DNA from: DASSFZ01 sp035283185
GTDB taxonomy: Bacteria; Chloroflexota; Anaerolineae; Fen-1058
Length of the DNA stretch: 64,000 nt
Reading direction: 5' to 3'
Assembly (NCBI GenBank): GCA_035283185.1
Contig: DATEUJ010000068.1
Coordinates: 1-64,000 of the forward strand
This document shows, piece by piece, positions 14,815 through 22,852 of this stretch. Made by a program: the position numbers and the translations under genes. The notes under the pieces were generated by a model that saw only the letters and a list, made by a program, of their open reading frames with translations, searched no databases and was not told the origin of the DNA. How positions within the stretch are numbered: position 1 is the first letter of the stretch; every line of letters begins with the position of its first letter.

Positions 14815-15894
14815 TCACGGCTCCAACTCCACCAGCCACAGATTCCGATCCGCGCTATTGACGTACACTACGTACCGCCCGTCCGGCGACACCTTCCAGT
14901 CGCCATTCGCAATCTGAAGCGGCGCCGTCGCCGGATCGGTCACCGGTCTCGACTGCCCACTCGTCGTATCATACTCCCAGATCACAAACGGCACGTCGGG
15001 CGATTGGCGCATCAGGATGTACAGCAGGCGCGCATCGTCGCGCCACTGATACGCGCCCCAGAAATCCAGCCGACGCGCATCGGAGCCATCCGTGCGCTGA
15101 ACCCAAATGCCGTTGCGCTCGGGATCTTCGTTGAACGAGATAAAGTACGCCACCCATTCGCCGTCCGGCGAGGCTGCCACGCCAGCAATCCGCTCAGCCG
15201 TCACCAGATCAACCGCGACGTTCGTCGTGAGGTCGAGCGCCGTCAGCGTGCGCTCGCGCACGTCGAGCGACGGGCGACCGCTGAACAGAATGCGCCGTTC
15301 GTCGAGCCAGCCATGCAGGCCACCGCCGTACACCGTCGTCACGCGCACCGGATCTTCGCCGGTGTAGCGCGCCAGGTAAATGTCGGAGCGGCGCTGATCG
15401 AACGGCCCGTCGATGTCTTCGATTTCCCAGGCCACACGCCTGCCCGCCGGCGAGAAAACGACGGCTTGCCCCTGGTTCGGGATCACCCAGCGCTCACCGC
15501 TGTCCAATTGCTCGACGATCGTGTCCCGACCTTCGGGATACGCGATCAACCTGAGATCGTTCGAATACAGGCCAATCAGATCGAGAGCCAGGAATGGCTC
15601 GCCGGGCGGCTCACCAACATTGACAGCGTAAACCCCTACCGGTACATCGGGCGAAGGCTTGTCGATGAATCTCACCTGCTTCGAGTCGGGCGACCAGAAG
15701 GGCTGCACGCAGCAGCCGCCCGTCGTCAGTTGCCTGATCGGCGGCTTGGGCGTCGGCGAAGGCGCCGGCGTGTCGGTGGGTGCGATGACGATGGGCGCCG
15801 GATCGGCCGTCGGAGTGGCGACGACAGTCACGACAATCGGCTCTGGCTGGCGCGCATCGCACGCGGCGATCAGCAGGAGCAATACTGGGAACAC
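14815..15894 (-). CDS. WD40-like (TolB-type) β-propeller lipoprotein
   Basis: About 359 aa from the GTG at 15894, which gives the signal VFPVLLLLIAACDA with lipobox IAAC. The longer in-frame start at 16005 would add 37 residues translated from a nonamer repeat array, so I prefer the short form, although 16005 overlaps the upstream stop as ATGA. After a Pro/Thr/Ala linker the protein has TolB-like blades: PFWSPDSKQVRFID, VVFSPAGRRVAWEI, GVAASPDGEWVAYF and WKVSPDGRYVVYVNS. Probably an exported surface protein of unknown binding role. It follows an M23 peptidase on the same strand. Its last ~55 codons are duplicated in decayed form at 12955-13130. Confidence 0.82.
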   Translation of the reverse strand: MFPVLLLLIAACDARQPEPIVVTVVATPTADPAPIVIAPTDTPAPSPTPKPPIRQLTTGGCCVQPFWSPDSKQVRFIDKPSPDVPVGVYAVNVGEPPGEPFLALDLIGLYSNDLRLIAYPEGRDTIVEQLDSGERWVIPNQGQAVVFSPAGRRVAWEIEDIDGPFDQRRSDIYLARYTGEDPVRVTTVYGGGLHGWLDERRILFSGRPSLDVRERTLTALDLTTNVAVDLVTAERIAGVAASPDGEWVAYFISFNEDPERNGIWVQRTDGSDARRLDFWGAYQWRDDARLLYILMRQSPDVPFVIWEYDTTSGQSRPVTDPATAPLQIANGDWKVSPDGRYVVYVNSADRNLWLVELEP

Positions 15895-15915
15895 GACTGA
15901 AAAGAAACGTGTAGG

Positions 15916-15982
15916 CCGCGGATTGACGCGGATTGCGCGGATCAGAATCTTTAATCCGCGTTCATCCGCGTTTATCCGCGTC
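15916..15982. repeat. Inverted nonamer-like array (GCGGATT-type)
   Basis: Units such as CGCGGATTG, ACGCGGATT and GCGCGGATCA are followed by inverted TAATCCGCG, TTCATCCGCG, TTTATCCGCG. The array falls between the M23 peptidase stop and the likely start of the lipoprotein. A translated version would give INADERG...IRVNPRP. Confidence 0.75.
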
Positions 15983-16001
15983 CAAGAATGCTTGTAAGCC
16001 G

Positions 16002-16733
16002 TCATCTGCGGAACCAATCGGGCGGCCACGGATTGGCGTAGTTGTTGAGGAGGGGGCCGCCGAATAAGGTATCGGGTTGATCGTCGAGGGACTGCCACTG
16101 GCGCGGGTTGTCCAGGTCGCGCTCGAAGCCCCGGCTGAACGCGCCGATCAGCGCCAGCGAATCCCAATTGGCCTCGATCAGCTCGACCGGATTGTAGGCG
16201 ATCGCGTAATTGGGGCTGCGAATCTCCAGGTGCAGGTGCGGCGCGGAATGGCACGTGTCGAACGAGTCGCCGCTCAGCGCGACGAACTCACCCTGCTTCA
16301 CGCGCTGGCCCACCTGCAGCTTCGGGCGCTCAGACAGGTGGCCGTACAGCGCCACGTAACCGGCGTCGAACCGGATGAGCAGATTGTGCGGCCGCGAGCC
16401 GTGCTCCGGCGCGTCGACCTTCGCGACCGTCCCGTCGCCGATGGCGACGAGCCGCGTCCCGCACGGCATGGCGAAGTCGAGGCCGAAATGCAAGCCCTGT
16501 CCGGCGCGATAGGTCGTGTCGCGCTGGAAGTACGCGCCGACGGTGTTGCCGTACGCCTGGCCCAGATACCAGGTACCCGATCCGGGCGGGTCGGTCACCG
16601 GCAGTATGAACGGCTTGCGCTCCGGCGCGGGCGTCGCTTCCTGCGCGGTGGCCGGACGGCGCGGAGCCGCCAGCAGCGAGGCGACGAGCAAACACGCCAA
16701 CACACCGGCAAGCCATCTCTTATGCGCATGCAT
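16002..16733 (-). CDS. Secreted M23 (LytM-type) peptidase
   Basis: 243 aa with a signal peptide (RWLAGVLACLLVASLLAAP). The LytM fold is intact: HFGLDFAMPCGTRLVAIGDG provides the first His and Asp zinc ligands and HSAPHLHLEI the H-x-H motif, with LYGHLSERP between them. These enzymes cut peptide cross-links in cell-wall peptidoglycan or act as regulators. A Tyr/Trp-rich C-terminal extension (NPRQWQSLDD ... PWPPDWFRR) is of unknown use. The following lipoprotein may be co-transcribed. Upstream, 16734-17052 is a divergent intergenic region. Confidence 0.88.
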   Translation of the reverse strand: MHAHKRWLAGVLACLLVASLLAAPRRPATAQEATPAPERKPFILPVTDPPGSGTWYLGQAYGNTVGAYFQRDTTYRAGQGLHFGLDFAMPCGTRLVAIGDGTVAKVDAPEHGSRPHNLLIRFDAGYVALYGHLSERPKLQVGQRVKQGEFVALSGDSFDTCHSAPHLHLEIRSPNYAIAYNPVELIEANWDSLALIGAFSRGFERDLDNPRQWQSLDDQPDTLFGGPLLNNYANPWPPDWFRR

Positions 16734-17052
16734 CCCTGCAATCTCCAGGTGGATTGGGGCAAGAGCATAATTCGGGGCAGGCGAGTTGTCAACCCGCCTC
16801 CCTCGCCCCCCGCCATGATGGGAGCTGCCGACGACCGGGGGCTTGCCGCCTCCAAGGTTCGGGCGACCGCAACTCGCTCGCTTCGCTCGGAGCGCTTCGC
16901 AGGGGTCGCCCCTACAACCGTTCGATAGCGGGCGATAGGGCGAAACGGGGTGAAAGCCGTCACAGGCGGCAGGTGACAGATGCCACTAGGGGACGGCTGG
17001 AGAACATGCTACCGTTAGCATAGCCCGAAAAGCCTGCTCCGGGAGGATGCCC
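16734..17052. other. Divergent intergenic region
   Basis: No gene seen. It contains a degenerate inverted repeat of the type GGGCGACCGC ... GGGGTCGCCCC (16860-16915), a common mobile-looking intergenic repeat. It must also hold promoters for the M23 gene (minus) and the small gene at 17053 (plus); none is convincing. Confidence 0.5.
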
Positions 17053-17295
17053 ATGAGTGCTTCTCAGCAGTATGAGTGGACCGTCGTCAAATCGCACTGG
17101 TGCCCGGCTGCCAACGCGGAGGTGGCCCTGATCGAGAAGCGGGTCTATCCCTCGGCAGATTTTCTCGGCACCGAAAGCTTCCGCGTGGTCGAGCAGCGCT
17201 GCACCCACGACGTCGAGTGCAACCTGAACGACCACGTCCACTGCAAGTGGGCCGGGACGAACCCATACAACGATCCTTTCGCCGAGAGCCAGTAA
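17053..17295 (+). CDS. Small Cys/His-containing protein of unknown function
   Basis: 80 aa. Of two adjacent ATGs I chose 17053 because GGGAGG lies seven bases upstream. The protein has four Cys (HWCPAANAE, QRCTHDVECNLNDHVHCKW) with nearby His, arranged like a small metal-binding fold, and no membrane span. I do not recognise the family. The stop codon runs into the palindrome at 17295-17309. Confidence 0.65.
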   Translation: MSASQQYEWTVVKSHWCPAANAEVALIEKRVYPSADFLGTESFRVVEQRCTHDVECNLNDHVHCKWAGTNPYNDPFAESQ

Positions 17296-17309
17296 GACTT
17301 CGGAAGTCT
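17295..17309. repeat. 15-base palindrome AGACTTCGGAAGTCT
   Basis: Hairpin-forming repeat abutting the stop of the small gene at 17053. Other copies are at 22796, 22814, 24257, 46670 and 46689. Confidence 0.9.
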
Positions 17310-17394
17310 GACCCCATCGAGGCGGCGTGCTCAGGTGAGCGCCGCCTCACACGTGTGGGCCGCCGAAGTCCCCATCGTGTTACAATTGCCGCCA

Positions 17395-17724
17395 ATGTCC
17401 ACCACCTACACGTATGCCGCCGACCTGACGCAGCGGCTGCCGGACGTCCCGGCCGACAGCATTATCAGTCACACGCTGTACAGCGGAGATGATCTGAAGG
17501 TGACGCTGTTCGGCTTCGCGGCGGGGCAGGAATTGTCTGAGCACACAGCCTCGCAGCCGGCTATTCTGCACTTCGTAGAAGGCGAAGCCGATTTGACGCT
17601 CGGCGCGGACACGATGAGCGCGCAGGCCGGCACGTGGGTGCACATGCCCGCGCACCTTGCCCACAGCATCCGCGCCAGGACACGCGTCGTGATGTTGCTG
17701 CTGCTCCTCAAGTCCGGGCAATAG
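17395..17724 (+). CDS. Cupin-domain protein
   Basis: 109 aa with the single-domain cupin β-barrel. Motif 1 is GQELSEHTASQPAILHFVEG (His at EHT, Glu in VEGEAD) and motif 2 is AGTWVHMPAHLAHSI. The usual HxH of motif 1 is reduced to one His, so metal binding may be weak or altered. The ATG has no ribosome-binding site, but TACAAT (17381-17386) lies eight bases upstream, suggesting a leaderless message. It precedes three membrane proteins on the same strand; cupins of this type often accompany NnrS-like genes in denitrification or NO-stress loci. Confidence 0.82.
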   Translation: MSTTYTYAADLTQRLPDVPADSIISHTLYSGDDLKVTLFGFAAGQELSEHTASQPAILHFVEGEADLTLGADTMSAQAGTWVHMPAHLAHSIRARTRVVMLLLLLKSGQ

Positions 17725-17739
17725 GATGCCAGGCGCAAA

Positions 17740-18852
17740 GTGTTGAATACAGCCGCACTGCGCAGGCACCTGCCCTTGCTCGGGGCAGCCATGCTCGCGA
17801 TGCTTGCGGGACTATGGGCCGGGCTGATCCGGATCGGCTGGCAGTGGCCGGCATGGCAGCCCGCCTTGCCTTCCTTGCACGGGCCGCTCATGATCTCAGG
17901 CTTTCTGGGCACGTTGATCAGCCTCGAGCGCGCGGCGGCGCTCTCGGCAGCAGCGCGGCCCGGAGCACGCCGAGTCTGGACGTACCTCGCGCCGCTGCTG
18001 ACCGGCCTGGGAGGCATCGCGCTCCTGCTCGGCTTGCCGAACGAGATTGGGCGCGCCTTGATCGCGCTGGGCAGCTTCGTGCTGCTCGCTGCATTCGGGC
18101 TGATCGTGCGACTGCGCCGGTCGTGGGACACGGCGACGATGGCCGCTGGCGCGCTGGCATGGCTCCTTGGAAACCTGCTGTGGCTATCAGGAAGCTCCAC
18201 AGGTGAGGCGGCCGTGTGGTGGATCGGCTTCCTGGTGCTGACGATCGCCGGCGAACGGCTCGATCTTGCCCGCGTGCTGCTCTTGCGCCGCCGCGCGCTG
18301 ATCACGTACCTCGCCGGCATCGCCGTGTTCCTCGCCGGGTTGACGCTCACGTTGTGGGACTTCCTGATCGGAGTGAGGGTTGGCGGTGCAGGTTTGATCG
18401 CGATGGGCGCCTGGCTCCTGGCTCACGACGTCGCCCGGCGAACGATCCGGCAAACCGGGTTGACGCGTTTCATCGCCGCTTGCCTGCTGCCCGGTTACCT
18501 GTGGCTCGTGTTCGCGGGCGGACTCTGGCTGTTCGGCAACTTCGGTGCGGGCCAGGTGTACGATGCGGCGCTGCACAGCGTGCTGCTCGGGTACGTGTTC
18601 TCAATGATCTTCGGCCACGCGCCGATCATCCTGCCCGCCGTCTTGAATCTCCCCATCGCGTTCCACGCGTCTTTCTATGCACATCTCGCTCTGCTGCACG
18701 CGTCGCTCGTCGTCCGGATCATCGGCGACCTGGCCGCGTCTCCCTCGCTGCGCATGTGGGCCGGGCTGCTCAACGCGATCGCCATTCTGCTCTTCTTGTT
18801 CAACACGATGCGCACGCTACGCTCGCAGCGGGCATCGACGTCAACCACCTGA
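17740..18852 (+). CDS. NnrS-like multi-pass membrane protein
   Basis: 370 aa, with about 11-12 hydrophobic segments and almost no soluble part. Starts at GTG 17740, 15 bases after the cupin stop. Conserved-looking His residues occur in SLHGPLMISGFLGTLISLER and in HSVLLGYVFSMIFGHAPI, as in the heme/copper-binding NnrS family linked to nitric-oxide handling. The match is distant. The two short proteins downstream share the idea of one His per membrane helix, so the three may form a heme or copper membrane complex. The function is inferred, not established. Confidence 0.6.
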   Translation: MLNTAALRRHLPLLGAAMLAMLAGLWAGLIRIGWQWPAWQPALPSLHGPLMISGFLGTLISLERAAALSAAARPGARRVWTYLAPLLTGLGGIALLLGLPNEIGRALIALGSFVLLAAFGLIVRLRRSWDTATMAAGALAWLLGNLLWLSGSSTGEAAVWWIGFLVLTIAGERLDLARVLLLRRRALITYLAGIAVFLAGLTLTLWDFLIGVRVGGAGLIAMGAWLLAHDVARRTIRQTGLTRFIAACLLPGYLWLVFAGGLWLFGNFGAGQVYDAALHSVLLGYVFSMIFGHAPIILPAVLNLPIAFHASFYAHLALLHASLVVRIIGDLAASPSLRMWAGLLNAIAILLFLFNTMRTLRSQRASTSTT

Positions 18853-18868
18853 ACTGTCCGACGAAGCG

Positions 18869-19282
18869 ATGCCGACCCTGACCCGCTGGTCCATCAAGTC
18901 TGCGCTGATCTATTTCATCGCCGCGCTCACGACCGGCGTCGTGCTGGCGGCGCGACCCGTGTTCGACCTTCCTCCGGCGCTCGCTGCGCTCAGCCCGGTC
19001 TACTTCCATCTGCTGATGGTCGGCTGGATCACACAGCTCATCTTCGGCATCGTGTACTGGATGTTCCCGAAGTATTCGCGCGAAAAGCCGCGCGGCGGCG
19101 AGCGACTTGCCTGGACCACTTACGTTTTGCTCAACATGGGGTTGATCCTGCGCGCCATCGGCGAACCGATGCAAGCCGCGCAGCCGGGAGGCGCATGGGG
19201 ATGGCTGCTGGCAGTCTCCGCCATGCTGCAGTGGCTGGCCGGTCTGGCCTTCGTCGCCAACACGTGGGGACGTGTCAAGTGA
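18869..19282 (+). CDS. Short four-helix membrane protein (oxidase subunit I-like half), paralogue A
   Basis: 137 aa, four predicted helices. The core YFHLLMVGWITQLIFGIVYW, followed by MFPKYSRE, recurs in the next gene (HVEFLLIGWTAQFILGVGFW, ILPRFSRG), so the two are tandem paralogues. The invariant His in the second helix and the GW..Q.I.G...W..P..SR pattern recall helices of heme-copper oxidase or NO-reductase-like proteins. It begins 16 bases after the NnrS-like gene and is probably co-transcribed with it. Confidence 0.65.
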   Translation: MPTLTRWSIKSALIYFIAALTTGVVLAARPVFDLPPALAALSPVYFHLLMVGWITQLIFGIVYWMFPKYSREKPRGGERLAWTTYVLLNMGLILRAIGEPMQAAQPGGAWGWLLAVSAMLQWLAGLAFVANTWGRVK

Positions 19283-19333
19283 CGCGATCCATAGGAGCAT
19301 CTGTGGATAATCACGAGATTCGACCCTGTTGAC

Positions 19334-19741
19334 ATGCCTCGACTGAGCCGTCTGGCGATCCGCGCTGCACTGGTCTATCTTCTGCTCGGCTTCACCTTCG
19401 GCGGGCTGATGCTCCTCAACAAAGGCACACCGCTCGCATCGTGGGCCTGGCGACTCTTGCCGGCGCACGTCGAGTTCCTGCTGATCGGGTGGACGGCGCA
19501 GTTCATCCTGGGGGTTGGTTTCTGGATCTTGCCCCGCTTCAGCCGGGGGCCTGCGCGCGGGAACGAGTTGTTCGCCTGGCTGGCGCTCGGGCTGGTCAAC
19601 GCCGGCGTGTGCCTGGCAGGCATCGCTCCCGTGCTCAACGCGCCTCCCTCAATCGCCCTCCTCGGCCGGCTTGCCGAAGCCGGCGCAGCGATCGCCTTCG
19701 TCCTGCACACCTGGCCGCGCGTCAAGCCGCTGGCGCAGTGA
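19334..19741 (+). CDS. Short four-helix membrane protein, paralogue B
   Basis: 135 aa, the tandem paralogue of the gene at 18869, with the same His-containing second helix and P-x-x-SRG turn after it. Four helices fill the protein. The 51-base gap to its paralogue contains nothing obvious. Likely role: partner subunit in the same membrane complex. No close function is known to me. Confidence 0.65.
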   Translation: MPRLSRLAIRAALVYLLLGFTFGGLMLLNKGTPLASWAWRLLPAHVEFLLIGWTAQFILGVGFWILPRFSRGPARGNELFAWLALGLVNAGVCLAGIAPVLNAPPSIALLGRLAEAGAAIAFVLHTWPRVKPLAQ

Positions 19742-19770
19742 ACAAGCCTCTATTCCGGAAGTTGCCAAAC

Positions 19771-19862
19771 TCAGTAGATCCAGAAATGCTCTGAGGGGAT
19801 TGCCAAATCCCCGGTTTTGGCCTGGATTTGGCAATCCAGGCCGAGCAGAACTGGATCTGCTG
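19771..19862. repeat. Long imperfect inverted repeat with perfect 14-base core
   Basis: GGATTGCCAAATCC (19797-19810) pairs perfectly with GGATTTGGCAATCC (19824-19837). Outer arms CAGTAGATCCAG (19771-19782) and CTGGATCTGCTG (19851-19862) pair with one mismatch. The whole 92-base unit folds into a long hairpin immediately upstream of tilS. It could be a MITE-like element, or a terminator for the upstream membrane genes. Confidence 0.75.
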
Positions 19863-19889
19863 AAACTCCAGTGGTGTATAATCGTCGGC

Positions 19890-21350
19890 GTGGATGTTCT
19901 GGCCGAGATTCGGCGTGGTGTCCGTCGCTTCGATTTACTCCCGCGCGGCGATACGGTCGTCGTCGGCGTATCCGGCGGGCCGGATTCGCTGTGCCTGCTA
20001 CACGCGCTGATTGCGCTGCGCGACGAGCTCGGCGTCGAGCTACACGTGGCGCACCTCAACCACGGGCTGCGCGGCGCGGACGCCGACGCCGACGCGCAGT
20101 TCGTCGGCACGCTTGCCGCTCAGTGGGGGCTGCGCAGCACCGTCGCCCGGCGCGACGTGCTCGCCCTCGCGCGCGAGCACAAACTATCGATCGAGGAAGC
20201 GGCGCGCCACGCACGCTATGTGTTCCTCGCCGAAACGGCGCAAAGCATCGACAGCCACACCGTTGCCGTGGCCCACAACGCCGACGACCAGGCCGAGAGC
20301 GTGCTGATGCACTTCTTGCGCGGCAGCGGCACAGCTGGCCTGCGCGGCATGTTGCCCAAGAGCGATTTGGCGAAGCTCCGCATCTCCAATCTCCAATTAC
20401 CAATTACCAGTATCATCCTAATCCGACCCCTATTGCGAGTTCCCCGCGCCGACGTAGAGCGCTACTGTCGCGAGCACGATCTTCGGCCGCGCTTCGACAC
20501 GTCGAATCTCGACACGACGTTTTTCCGCAATCGCCTGCGCCACGAGCTACTGCCGCTGCTGGCAACGTACAACCCGAACATCCACCAAGTGCTGCGCCGC
20601 ACGGCGGACGTCGTCACCGCCGAGGTCGAAATCCTGCGTGACGCCTCCGAGCAAGCCTGGCGTGTCGCAGTGATTTCAGAAACCGGCGAGGCCGTGACCT
20701 TCAACCTGAGTGTTTGGCGGGATTTGCCTCCGGCGCTGCAGCGCGCCACACTGCGCGAGGCGATCCACCGCCTGCGGCCCTCGCTGCGCAATATCAACTT
20801 CGTGCACGTCGACGACGCCGTGAACCAGGTGAACGCCGCGCGGACCGGCACGCGCGCGAGCCTTCCCCAGCACCTGATGCTGAGCGTCGACTACGACACG
20901 TTCACCGTCGGCGATGCCGGCTACGGGCCTGATCTGCCTGACTGGCCGCTGCTCGAAGTCGGGCAGGTCGTGAGAGTGAGAGCGCCCGGTATTACTTCGC
21001 TTCCCACCTCTGAATGGTCGCTCGAAGCCGCCACGCTCGACAAGTGGGGCGACGAGGTGTTCGCGAATCCCGACCCGTGGACAGCTTATCTCGGCGGCGA
21101 AGCGGCCGGCTTCGATGTTTCGATTCGGACGCGCGCGCTCGGCGACGAATTCCACCCACAGGGCATGCCCTCGCCCGTGCGCTTGACGCACTGGATGACG
21201 AATGTCAAGATTCCGCGGCGCGCGCGCGATCGCCTCCCGCTCGTCGTCGCCGGCGGTCGCATCGCGTGGGTGGCCGGATATCGCGTTGGCCAGCCGTTCA
21301 CCGTCAGGGCCAGCACGCAGCGCATCCTTCGACTGTCATTCATCCGTTGA
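19890..21350 (+). CDS. tilS: tRNA(Ile)-lysidine synthase
   Basis: 486 aa from the GTG at 19890; the frame is open further upstream but only through repeat DNA. The enzyme attaches lysine to C34 of the AUA-reading tRNA(Ile). The PP-loop VVGVSGGPDSLCLLHAL is near residue 25, followed by VAHLNHGLRGADADADA, AHNADDQAESVLMHFLRGSG and RPRFDTSNLDTTFFRNRLRH. The C-terminal TilS domain carries DRLPLVVAGGRIAWVAGYRV. Residues around 165-174 (RISNLQLPIT) are encoded by an inserted heptamer array and do not belong to the normal fold. TATAAT at 19877-19882 is seven bases before the GTG, suggesting a leaderless message. Confidence 0.95.
   Translation: MDVLAEIRRGVRRFDLLPRGDTVVVGVSGGPDSLCLLHALIALRDELGVELHVAHLNHGLRGADADADAQFVGTLAAQWGLRSTVARRDVLALAREHKLSIEEAARHARYVFLAETAQSIDSHTVAVAHNADDQAESVLMHFLRGSGTAGLRGMLPKSDLAKLRISNLQLPITSIILIRPLLRVPRADVERYCREHDLRPRFDTSNLDTTFFRNRLRHELLPLLATYNPNIHQVLRRTADVVTAEVEILRDASEQAWRVAVISETGEAVTFNLSVWRDLPPALQRATLREAIHRLRPSLRNINFVHVDDAVNQVNAARTGTRASLPQHLMLSVDYDTFTVGDAGYGPDLPDWPLLEVGQVVRVRAPGITSLPTSEWSLEAATLDKWGDEVFANPDPWTAYLGGEAAGFDVSIRTRALGDEFHPQGMPSPVRLTHWMTNVKIPRRARDRLPLVVAGGRIAWVAGYRVGQPFTVRASTQRILRLSFIR
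20382..20409. repeat. Heptamer array inside the tilS reading frame
   Basis: Four perfect-register units: ATCTCCA, ATCTCCA, ATTACCA, ATTACCA. The same units (inverted GGAGATT, GGTAATT) occur in intergenic arrays at 39309-39364 and 42726-42806. Here they encode RISNLQLPIT between the catalytic GLRGM and LIRPLL segments of TilS. Confidence 0.85.
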
Positions 21351-21480
21351 TTCGGCGACTCGCTCATTCTCACAGACTTTATGACCACACCGGATGTTGA
21401 ACGGCAGCTTGCTTATCGTAGGCAGCGTGGTATCCTTGCATAACCGTTGACTATCCTTACCGTACTCAGTCTATCCGAAT

Positions 21481-21544
21481 AGACCTGGCAGGTCTGTGCG
21501 ATCCAACGCATGGGCAACATTGGCGGCTAAGACCTGCCAGGTCC
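21481..21544. repeat. Pair of 15-base palindromes AGACCTGGCAGGTCT
   Basis: AGACCTGGCAGGTCT (21481-21495) and AGACCTGCCAGGTCC (21530-21544) form an inverted pair just upstream of the ModE-like gene. A second pair of the same family occurs at 26254-26286, so this is a dispersed repeat rather than a proven operator. Confidence 0.85.
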
Positions 21545-21561
21545 ATAGCACACGGCACAAT

Positions 21562-21894
21562 ATGCGACCGCGAGTGAACCTGTGGATCGAACACGACGGC
21601 GAGGTCGTCCTCAGCGACTGGCGCGTGAGCCTGCTCGAGGCGATCGCGGCGACCGGCTCCATCTCGGCGGCGGCGACCAAGATGAGTGTCCCATACCATC
21701 GCGCCTGGGACAAAATCCGCGAGATGGAAGACGGTCTGGGCGTCAAACTCGTCGAGACGCAGACGGGCGGCGCGGGCGGCGGGGGTGCGCAGCTAACGCC
21801 CGACGGCCTGGAATACGTCGAGAGGTTCCGCCGTTTTCAGGCCGGCTTCAAAGAGCAGGTCGAGCATCGCTTCCAGGAGACTTTCGGCAAATAG
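21562..21894 (+). CDS. modE: ModE-like winged-helix regulator (DNA-binding domain only)
   Basis: 110 aa from the ATG at 21562 (MRPRVNLWIEHDGEVVLSDW). The LysR/ModE-type helix-turn-helix is evident in LLEAIAATGSISAAATKMSV, followed by PYHRAWDKIREMEDGLGVKL and LTPDGLEYVERFR. It lacks the C-terminal molybdopterin-like domains that bind oxyanion in full ModE, so if it senses tungstate or molybdate another component or a different mode must be used. It directly precedes the TupABC-type transporter genes, its likely target. Confidence 0.88.
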   Translation: MRPRVNLWIEHDGEVVLSDWRVSLLEAIAATGSISAAATKMSVPYHRAWDKIREMEDGLGVKLVETQTGGAGGGGAQLTPDGLEYVERFRRFQAGFKEQVEHRFQETFGK

Positions 21895-21924
21895 CCTGAT
21901 GCGGCTTTTTGTTTTCCCATCGTT

Positions 21925-22797
21925 ATGCACGTGCGACATATCGTGCGCCTGCCAATACTCGTCCTTGTGCTGGCTGCCTGCGCTTCCGCCACACAACCTG
22001 CCCCAGCGCCGCCTGGTGAAACACAGGTGCTCCGGCTGGCGACGACGACGAGCACGGCCGATTCCGGTCTGTTGGATGCGATTCTCCCGGTTTTTGAAGC
22101 GCGATGTGGCTGCCGCGTCGACGTTGTCGCCGTCGGCACCGGCCAGGCGCTGGAGATCGGCGCGAAGGGCGACGCCGACGTCGTGCTCGTGCACAGTCGG
22201 CAGGCAGAAGACAAATTCGTGGCGGATGGTCACGCCCGGGAGCGCTTTGACGTAATGCACAACGATTTCATCATCGTCGGCCCAAGGGATGATCCGGCTC
22301 AAATCGCCGGCCTGGCGGCTGCGAAGGATGCGTTCGAGGCGATCATGAACTCGCAGGCGCTCTTCGCCAGCCGCGGCGATAAGTCGGGAACGCACAGCAA
22401 GGAGCTGAGCATTTGGTCATCGCTCAACGTCACACCGACGGCCGAGATGCCCTGGTACAGATCGCTCGGGCAGGGCATGGGCGAGACGCTCGTCTTTGCC
22501 GATCAGCAGAGTGCACATGCCCTGGCCGATCGCGGCACGTACCTTTCGATGAGCGACAGGCTGCCTAACCTAGCCGTTCTCGTCGGCGGCGCCAACCTGG
22601 GGGAAAACAAGGACAAGGCCCTGCTCAATCCTTATGGCGTGATGGCAGTCAATCCCGATCTGCATCCCGGCGTCCGGTTCGATCTGGCGATGCAGTTCAT
22701 CGATTGGCTGACTTCACTCGAAACGCAGGCGAAGATAGGAAGTTACGGGGCGAACAAGTACGGCCAGCCGCTGTTCTATCCAAACGCAGGTCGATAG
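21925..22797 (+). CDS. tupA: Tungstate-type ABC transporter, substrate-binding lipoprotein
   Basis: 290 aa with a lipoprotein signal (HIVRLPILVLVLAACAS, lipobox LAAC). The TupA signature LRLATTTSTADSGLLDAILP is at the N-terminus of the mature protein. GTGQALEIGAKGDADVVLVH, ASRGDKSGTHSKELSIW and MGETLVFADQQSAHALADRG supply the oxyanion-binding loops. The family binds tungstate with high affinity; some members take molybdate. The first gene of a TupABC operon with permease and ATPase following. Its stop codon overlaps the palindrome pair at 22796-22828. Confidence 0.93.
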   Translation: MHVRHIVRLPILVLVLAACASATQPAPAPPGETQVLRLATTTSTADSGLLDAILPVFEARCGCRVDVVAVGTGQALEIGAKGDADVVLVHSRQAEDKFVADGHARERFDVMHNDFIIVGPRDDPAQIAGLAAAKDAFEAIMNSQALFASRGDKSGTHSKELSIWSSLNVTPTAEMPWYRSLGQGMGETLVFADQQSAHALADRGTYLSMSDRLPNLAVLVGGANLGENKDKALLNPYGVMAVNPDLHPGVRFDLAMQFIDWLTSLETQAKIGSYGANKYGQPLFYPNAGR

Positions 22798-22828
22798 ACT
22801 TCCGAAGTCTTGGAGACTTCGGAAGTCT
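22796..22828. repeat. Inverted pair of AGACTTCCGAAGTCT palindromes
   Basis: AGACTTCCGAAGTCT (22796-22810), spacer TGG, AGACTTCGGAAGTCT (22814-22828). It sits between tupA and tupB and could form one extended hairpin in the operon mRNA. Confidence 0.9.
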
Positions 22829-22852
22829 AGTCAAGGACACCTTCAAGTCGGC

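Noticed and set aside
15895..16254. N-terminal extension of the WD40-like lipoprotein
   Set aside because: It would translate the M23 gene antiparallel frame and a nonamer array; the lipobox signal starts cleanly at the GTG at 15894.
21481..21544. Palindromes as a ModE operator
   Set aside because: The same palindrome family occurs at 26254-26286 next to unrelated genes, so it is more simply a dispersed repeat; binding cannot be excluded.
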